Under the pieces are notes generated by a model. It saw only the letters and a list, made by a program, of their open reading frames with translations, was not told the origin of the DNA and did no database searches. Source: an uncultured Archangium sp. (GTDB taxonomy: Bacteria; Myxococcota; Myxococcia; Myxococcales; Myxococcaceae). From it: a stretch of DNA of 6,679 nucleotides. Shown here one piece after another: positions 6,549-6,679 of this stretch (the stretch's first letter is position 1; every line of letters begins with the position of its first letter). The position numbers and the translations under genes are program-made. The stretch is taken from NCBI GenBank assembly GCA_946479335.1, contig CAMLFP010000307.1, positions 1 to 6,679 of the forward strand, read 5' to 3'.

Positions 6549-6679
6549 GTCCGGAGCGCCGCCATCGGTGGTGCCGCCGTCGGTCGTGCCGCCGTCGGTG
6601 GTGCCGCCATCGGTGGTGCCGCCGTCGGTGGTGCCGCCATCGGTGGTGCCGCCATCGGTGGTGCCGCCATCGGTGGTGC
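6540..6679 (-). CDS. 3' end of a protein with a TTDGG repeat tail (partial)
   Basis: A minus-strand reading frame enters from the right edge and ends at TGA (6542-6540). The visible 45 or so residues are tandem GTTDG units, one unit reading GTTDG with Thr-Thr encoded ACC-ACG, closing with GAPDAG. Such Thr/Asp/Gly tails are low-complexity, acidic and flexible. They are familiar at the ends or linkers of secreted or surface proteins in myxobacteria. The function lies in the unseen part. The frame has no start inside the window, and the regular GTTDG product with a sensible ending supports this frame over the alternatives (for example a MAAPP repeat). Confidence 0.6.
   Translation of the reverse strand, partial: TTDGGTTDGGTTDGGTTDGGTTDGGTTDGGTTDGGTTDGGAPDAG
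6561..6679. repeat. 15-bp tandem repeat, about eight copies
   Basis: The unit GCCATCGGTGGTGCC is repeated head to tail from 6561 to the window edge, the eighth copy lacking its last base. Variation is limited to A/G at unit position 4 (GAT/GAC for Asp on the minus strand) and one G/C change in copy two. The period is a multiple of 3, so copy-number change would lengthen or shorten the protein tail without a frameshift. The array may continue beyond the window. Confidence 0.95.

Noticed and set aside
6365..6670. Minus-strand frame beginning with MAAPP repeats
   Set aside because: It is a different frame of the same 15-bp repeat and runs backwards through the candidate mini-gene and TetR end. 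The GTTDG frame has a natural ending right at the hairpin.

Overview
The window is strongly GC-rich, with G or C in most third codon positions, and it is tightly packed with genes. A peptidoglycan-binding protein with a Pro/Thr-rich N-terminus and no Sec signal, a (Thr-Thr-Asp-Gly-Gly)n protein tail, a eukaryote-like cytochrome P450 and few strong Shine-Dalgarno sequences together suggest a myxobacterium (Myxococcota, probably Cystobacterineae). This is inferred from gene style; there is no marker gene in the window.

Layout. Positions 1-118 are non-coding and hold a C15 run, a G-quadruplex-type motif and a double hairpin that abuts the stop of the first gene. Five genes then lie on the minus strand. 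Read in transcription order (right to left) they are: a cytochrome P450 (5719-4361); after a 114-bp gap, a peptidoglycan-binding protein with five 37-residue repeats and an HExxH zincin motif (4246-2618); a predicted lipoprotein overlapping it by 4 bp (2621-2055); 27 bp later a short-chain dehydrogenase (2027-1230); and 61 bp later a MalK/UgpC-type ABC ATPase (1168-119). Divergent from the P450, across only 25 bp, is a TetR regulator (5745-6392) with a palindromic operator candidate at its start codon. A possible 40-codon CxxC mini-gene follows it. A hairpin then separates these plus-strand genes from the 3' end of a minus-strand gene that runs off the right edge with a TTDGG repeat tail.

How the genes may work together. 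The TetR protein probably represses the P450 and itself. A second copy of the same half-site arrangement (GAGT-N4-ACTC) lies just upstream of the ribosome binding site of the wall-binding metallopeptidase gene, so that gene may be in the same regulon. The P450 and the dehydrogenase could modify the same small molecule or lipid. The ATPase has no permease or binding protein beside it.

The least ordinary part is the translationally coupled pair made of the wall-binding, repeat-containing, putative metallopeptidase and the small lipoprotein. This could be an exported lytic enzyme or toxin with a membrane-anchored partner or inhibitor, but that role is inference only.
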